DNA from: Haloplanus natans DSM 17983
Lineage (GTDB): Archaea > Halobacteriota > Halobacteria > Halobacteriales > Haloferacaceae
Direction of reading: 5' to 3'
Assembly (NCBI RefSeq): GCF_000427685.1
Contig: NZ_KE386573.1
Location: 1,906,938 to 1,970,937 of the forward strand
Length of the DNA stretch: 64,000 nt
A program made the translations under genes and the position numbers. The notes under the pieces are model-generated. The model searched no databases and was not told the DNA's origin. It saw only the letters and a list, made by a program, of their open reading frames with translations. Shown piece by piece: positions 60,087 to 64,000 of the stretch (its first letter is position 1; every line of letters starts with the position of its first letter).

Positions 60087-61991
60087 ATGGCGAGCAACAA
60101 AATTCTGGGTATCGACCTCGGGACCACGAACAGCGCGTTCGCGGTGATGGAGGGAGGCGACCCGGAGATCATCGTGAACGGTGAGGGCGACCGAACCACG
60201 CCGTCCGTCGTCGCCTTTACCGACGACGACGAGCGGCTCGTCGGCAAACCGGCGAAGAATCAGGCCGTCCAGAACCCCGAGCGCACGATCCAATCGATCA
60301 AGCGCCACATGGGAGAGGAGAACTACACCGTCGACGTCGGCGACGACGAGTACACGCCGGAGCAGATTTCGGCGATGATCCTCCAGAAGATCAAGCGGGA
60401 CGCGGAGGAGTACCTCGGCGACGACGTGGAGAAGGCCGTCATCACCGTCCCGGCGTACTTCAACGACCGCCAGCGGCAGGCGACGAAGGACGCGGGCGAG
60501 ATCGCGGGCTTCGAGGTCGAGCGCATCGTCAACGAGCCGACGGCGGCGTCGATGGCCTACGGCCTCGACGACGAGTCCGACCAGACCGTCCTCGTCTTCG
60601 ACCTCGGGGGCGGGACGTTCGACGTGAGCGTCCTCGACCTCGGGGGCGGCGTCTACGAAGTCGTCGCCACGAACGGGGACAACGACCTCGGGGGCGACGA
60701 CTGGGACCAGGCGATCATCGACCACCTCGCCGAGGAGTTCGAGAGCGACCACGGCGTCGACCTCCGCGAGGACCGACAGGCGCTCCAGCGGCTGAAAGAC
60801 GCCGCCGAAGAGGCCAAGGTCGAACTCTCCTCGCGCAAGGAGACGGACATCAACCTGCCCTTCATCACCGCGACCGACAGCGGGCCGATCCACCTCGAAA
60901 CGTCGCTCACCCGCGCGAAGTTCGAGTCGCTGACGAGTGACCTCGTCGAGCGCACCGTCGCGCCGACGGAACAGGCCCTCGAGGACGCGGGCTATACGAG
61001 AGACGACATCGACGAGGTGATCCTCGTCGGCGGGTCGACCCGGATGCCTCAGATCCAGGAGAAAGTCGAGGATCTCGTGGGGCAGTCGCCGAAGAAAAAC
61101 GTCAACCCGGACGAGGCGGTCGCGCTGGGCGCGGCGATCCAGGGTGGCGTTCTCGGCGGCGAAGTCGACGACATCGTCCTGCTGGACGTGACGCCGCTCT
61201 CGCTCGGTATCGAGGTCAAGGGCGGCCTGTTCGAGCGGCTGATCGAGAAAAACACCACGATCCCGACCGAGGAGTCGAAGATATTCACGACCGCCGCGGA
61301 CAACCAGACGATGGTGCAGGTCCGGGTGTTCCAGGGCGAGCGTGAAATCGCGGAGGAAAACGAGCTGCTCGGCGAGTTCCAGCTGACGGGCATCCCGCCC
61401 GCACCGGCCGGAACACCGCAGATCGAAGTCGGCTTCAACATCGACGAGAACGGCATCGTCAACGTCGAGGCCGAGGACAAGGGGTCGGGCAACGCCGAAT
61501 CCATCACCATCGAGGGTGGCGCCGGCCTCTCCGACGAGCAGATCGAGCAGATGCAGGAGGAAGCCGAGGAACACGCCGAAGAAGACCAGCAGCGCCGCGA
61601 GCGGATCGAGGCGCGAAACGAGGCCGAGAGTTCGATCCAGCGGGCCGAAACCCTGCTGGAAGAAAACGAGGAAAACGTCGACGACGACCTCCAGGAGTCC
61701 ATCGAGGACGCCATCGCGGAAGTCGAGGAGACGCTCGACGACGACGACGCGACGACCGAGGACCTCCAGGGCGTCACCGAGGCGCTCACCGAGGAGCTCC
61801 AGGAGATCGGCAAGCAGATGTACCAGCAACAGGCCCAGGCCGGTGCGGGCGGCGCAGGTGCCGACCCCGGCGGCATGGGTGGCATGGGCGGTGCCGGTCC
61901 GGGCGGTGCGGGCCCCGGCGGCGCCGATGCCGCGGACGACGAGTACGTCGACGCCGACTTCGAGGAGAAAGACGACGAGGACGACGCGTAA
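60087..61991 (+). CDS. dnaK: molecular chaperone DnaK (Hsp70)
   Basis: A 634-residue Hsp70. The ATPase domain has [39 protein letters not shown] and [19 protein letters not shown]; the substrate domain has [19 protein letters not shown], and the lid ends in a Gly/Met-rich, acidic tail ([18 protein letters not shown]). It works with GrpE (upstream) and DnaJ (downstream) in protein folding. ATG 60087 gives the canonical [14 protein letters not shown] start. Confidence 0.97.
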   Translation: MASNKILGIDLGTTNSAFAVMEGGDPEIIVNGEGDRTTPSVVAFTDDDERLVGKPAKNQAVQNPERTIQSIKRHMGEENYTVDVGDDEYTPEQISAMILQKIKRDAEEYLGDDVEKAVITVPAYFNDRQRQATKDAGEIAGFEVERIVNEPTAASMAYGLDDESDQTVLVFDLGGGTFDVSVLDLGGGVYEVVATNGDNDLGGDDWDQAIIDHLAEEFESDHGVDLREDRQALQRLKDAAEEAKVELSSRKETDINLPFITATDSGPIHLETSLTRAKFESLTSDLVERTVAPTEQALEDAGYTRDDIDEVILVGGSTRMPQIQEKVEDLVGQSPKKNVNPDEAVALGAAIQGGVLGGEVDDIVLLDVTPLSLGIEVKGGLFERLIEKNTTIPTEESKIFTTAADNQTMVQVRVFQGEREIAEENELLGEFQLTGIPPAPAGTPQIEVGFNIDENGIVNVEAEDKGSGNAESITIEGGAGLSDEQIEQMQEEAEEHAEEDQQRRERIEARNEAESSIQRAETLLEENEENVDDDLQESIEDAIAEVEETLDDDDATTEDLQGVTEALTEELQEIGKQMYQQQAQAGAGGAGADPGGMGGMGGAGPGGAGPGGADAADDEYVDADFEEKDDEDDA

Positions 61992-62042
61992 TCGCTACCG
62001 AGCCGGACTTTACAACTACGGACCCACAGTAAATCACATCAA

Positions 62043-63185
62043 ATGACGGAGGACTTCTACGACGTGCTCGGGGTGTCTCGGGACGCCGACGAGGACGAGA
62101 TCAAACGGGCGTACCGAAAGAAGGCATCGGAGTACCATCCGGACGTGAGCGACGACCCCGACGCCGAGGAGAAGTTCAAGAAAATCCAGAAGGCAAAGGA
62201 GGTGCTCACGGACGAGGAGAAACGGCAGGCGTACGACCAGGTGGGCCACGAGCGGTTCGAACAGGCCGAGAAGCGCGGCGGGTTCGACGGCGGTGGCGGC
62301 GGCGCCGGCGCGCAGGGCAACCCCTTCGGCGGCGGTGGCGGCGGCTTCGGCGACATCTTCGAGCAGTTCTTCGGCGGCGGTGGCGGCCGTGGCGGCAACC
62401 GGCCGCGGCAGGGCCAGGACCTCCGAACGTCGCTCCAACTCGACTTAGAGGAGGCGTTCGAGGGTGTCGAGCGCGAGTTCACGGTCACGCGACCGATGCG
62501 GTGTTCGGACTGCGGCGGCCGCGGCCACCCGCCGGACGCCGACAGCGAGACGTGCCCGGAGTGTAACGGTCAGGGACAGACCACCCAGGTCCAGCAGACG
62601 CCGTTCGGCCGGATGCAACAGACCACCACCTGTCGCCGCTGTGAGGGGGAGGGGACCCTCTACAGCGAGACGTGTTCGACCTGTGGCGGCGACGGGCAGG
62701 TGCGCGAGGAGTCGACGCTCTCGGTCGAGATTCCCCCGGGGATTCGCGACGGCCAGACCCTCCGGATGGAAGGCGAGGGCGCGCCGGGAGCGAACCGCGG
62801 CCCGAACGGCGACCTACTGATCGAGATATCGGTCGCGGACCATCCCGACTTCGACCGTGACGGCGACGACCTGCACCACCAGCATCCCATCTCCTTCCCG
62901 CAGGCGACGTTCGGCGACACGGTCGAGGTGCCGACCCTCGAGGGCACCGTCGAGATGGACGTGCCCGAAGGCACCCAGAGCGGCGAGACGTTCCGCCTCA
63001 AGGGCAAGGGGATGCCGCGGCTCCGACGGCGCGGTCGGGGCGACCTCTTCGTACAGGTTCAGGTCGTTACGCCCGACAGCCTGAACAGCGAACAGCGCGA
63101 GGCGCTGGAGCAGTTCGCCGAGGCGGGCGGCGAGGAAGTCGAGGTGAACGAGGGCTTCTTCGAGCGGATCAAGAGCAGTTTCTGA
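62043..63185 (+). CDS. dnaJ: co-chaperone DnaJ (Hsp40, type I)
   Basis: A 380-residue type I DnaJ: J-domain (TEDFYDVLGVSRDADEDEIK, HPD in YHPDVSDDPDAE), a Gly/Phe-rich segment, four CxxCxGxG repeats (CSDCGGRG, CPECNGQG, CRRCEGEG, CSTCGGDG), and the C-terminal substrate domains. It stimulates DnaK ATP hydrolysis. It lies 51 bases after dnaK. The stop TGA overlaps the next ATG by one base. Confidence 0.97.
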   Translation: MTEDFYDVLGVSRDADEDEIKRAYRKKASEYHPDVSDDPDAEEKFKKIQKAKEVLTDEEKRQAYDQVGHERFEQAEKRGGFDGGGGGAGAQGNPFGGGGGGFGDIFEQFFGGGGGRGGNRPRQGQDLRTSLQLDLEEAFEGVEREFTVTRPMRCSDCGGRGHPPDADSETCPECNGQGQTTQVQQTPFGRMQQTTTCRRCEGEGTLYSETCSTCGGDGQVREESTLSVEIPPGIRDGQTLRMEGEGAPGANRGPNGDLLIEISVADHPDFDRDGDDLHHQHPISFPQATFGDTVEVPTLEGTVEMDVPEGTQSGETFRLKGKGMPRLRRRGRGDLFVQVQVVTPDSLNSEQREALEQFAEAGGEEVEVNEGFFERIKSSF

Positions 63186-63931
63186 TGGCCGCTGACGTTC
63201 TCGGTGACCTCGTCGCACGCGACCGGCGAAGCGACGCGGTGGCGCTCCGTGTCGACGCGACCGGCCGCGAGATCAGCTATCGCGACTTCTGTACCACCGC
63301 GTGGAAGGCGGGTCACGCGCTCAGTCACTGCGGTGTCCATCCGGGGGCACGCGTGGCGCTCGCGCCCGACCCGGCGCCACAGCCGTTGTCGACGCTGTTC
63401 GGCGCCGCGTGCCTCGGTGCGCGTGTGACCTTCGACGCCGAGGCGGCGGCCCGGGCCGTCCTCGTCCCCGCCGACCGCGAGTGCGACCTGGAACGTCGCC
63501 CGGGGCGGGCGGTCGTCGTCTACGGCGACGCGCCCGAAGACCCGGGAATCACCCACTGGGAGCGGACGGTCTGGAGCGAGAACCCCGTGCGACCGCCCGG
63601 CGAACGCGACGCCGACGAGGTGGTCCTCGACGGCGCGGAACCACGTTCCGCGAGCAACCGGACGCAGTCCGGTAACCCCGGATCGACGGCGTACACGCAC
63701 CGCGAGGTGTTGGCCGCGGCGGCGCGCGTCGTCGACGTGGCGGGCCTCGACGCCGATACGTCGGTGGGGCTCCGGGCGCCCCTGACCGATCCGCGAGCGG
63801 TCGTCGCGGGCGTGGTCGCCCCGCTTTCGGTCGGCGGGACGGTCGTGCTTCCGGAGGGAGCGTCGGACGCGGACGTATTCGTGGGCGACGGGAGTGAGTG
63901 GGGCTTCGACGTGGCCGACGTGTCACTCTAA
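63185..63931 (+). CDS. truncated acyl-CoA synthetase-like (AMP-binding) protein
   Basis: A 248-residue protein resembling only the N-terminal part of ANL adenylating enzymes: VARDRRSDAVALRVDATGRE with SYRDFCTTAWKAGHALSHCG and GARVALAPDPAPQPLSTLFG, then GNPGSTAYTHREVLAAAARV, which corresponds to the region after the P-loop, and a RAVVAGVVAPLSVGGTVVLP strand. The usual P-loop (SSGTTGxPK) is replaced by SGNPGSTAYTH, and the C-terminal domain is missing, so catalysis of adenylation is doubtful. It is a haloarchaeal paralogue found beside dnaJ. Start overlaps the dnaJ stop (TGATG). Confidence 0.7.
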   Translation: MAADVLGDLVARDRRSDAVALRVDATGREISYRDFCTTAWKAGHALSHCGVHPGARVALAPDPAPQPLSTLFGAACLGARVTFDAEAAARAVLVPADRECDLERRPGRAVVVYGDAPEDPGITHWERTVWSENPVRPPGERDADEVVLDGAEPRSASNRTQSGNPGSTAYTHREVLAAAARVVDVAGLDADTSVGLRAPLTDPRAVVAGVVAPLSVGGTVVLPEGASDADVFVGDGSEWGFDVADVSL

Positions 63932-63976
63932 GCCTAACGATCGGCCGACGGCAGTCCATGTCTCCGGCGGGAACAG

Positions 63977-63998
63977 GTTTATACCACAGTGCCGTGGT
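63977..63998 (+). promoter_or_regulatory. TATA box with inverted repeat at the window end
   Basis: GTTTATA (63977-63983) is followed at once by ACCAC-AGTGCC-GTGGT (63983-63998), so a regulator could sit over the start site of a rightward gene that lies beyond the window. Nothing else is visible in 63932-64000. Confidence 0.45.
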
Positions 63999-64000
63999 GT

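Noticed and set aside
1-64000. CRISPR array
   Set aside because: No set of regularly spaced direct repeats was seen. The only short tandem repeats are the two at 33074-33095.

Overview
The window is chromosomal DNA of a haloarchaeon. The evidence is high-GC coding sequence, very acidic proteins, TATA boxes about 25-30 bases before start codons (leaderless transcripts), tRNA genes without an encoded CCA, a Tat-type lipoprotein, archaeal S13 and S17e ribosomal proteins, cofD, PAC2, a TRAM protein and PccX. The genus cannot be fixed from the sequence alone.

Layout. 1-5493: core genes (rps13 with tRNA-Ser(GCT), moaA, mrp, an Fe-S uracil-DNA glycosylase, a conserved protein, a short-chain dehydrogenase with an internal gap). 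5494-23677: an integrated element of about 18 kb bounded by a 34-bp direct repeat equal to the 5' half of tRNA-Ser(TGA); the intact tRNA and a tyrosine recombinase lie at the right end. It carries HEPN-like proteins, a membrane metalloprotease and a membrane protein, a complete type I restriction-modification operon with a YgjP-type metallopeptidase, a palindrome-rich AT-rich stretch before an archaeo-eukaryotic primase-like gene (possible origin), and a block of small zinc-finger, TRAM and winged-helix proteins. 23899-32488: a liv-type ABC transporter whose substrate-binding protein is circularly permuted, a glutamine amidotransferase, a frameshifted glutamate-cysteine ligase, a GNAT enzyme and tRNA-Thr(TGT). 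32489-36300: a second accessory patch with gene remnants, small membrane proteins, a subtilisin-like protease coupled to a propeptide-like protein, an ASCH protein and a regulator. 36300-64000: mostly core genes (TrkA-type protein, EamA exporter with a regulator, sucCD, two NSS transporters, pccBX, a histidine kinase, the cofD operon, PAC2, grpE-dnaK-dnaJ).

Three results stand out. (1) The ABC substrate-binding protein at 24532-25872 has its C-terminal half placed before its N-terminal half; joining the present C terminus to the start of the first half restores the family order. (2) Five short hairpin-like elements (2860, 24403, 38343, 44169, 59830) share related terminal inverted repeats and are each flanked by a 3-bp TGA/TCA duplication. 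Four lie exactly on a gene's TGA stop codon and regenerate it, and the fifth splits kptA. (3) The 18-kb element recombined in the anticodon loop and supplies the 5' half and upstream region of tRNA-Ser(TGA), so the promoter of that tRNA now comes from the element.

Several genes look broken or altered: gshA (frameshift), kptA (insertion), the SDR at 4722 (about 14 residues missing), a possible -1 frameshift at an A7 run (6430-6436), and remnants at 32511 and 33398.
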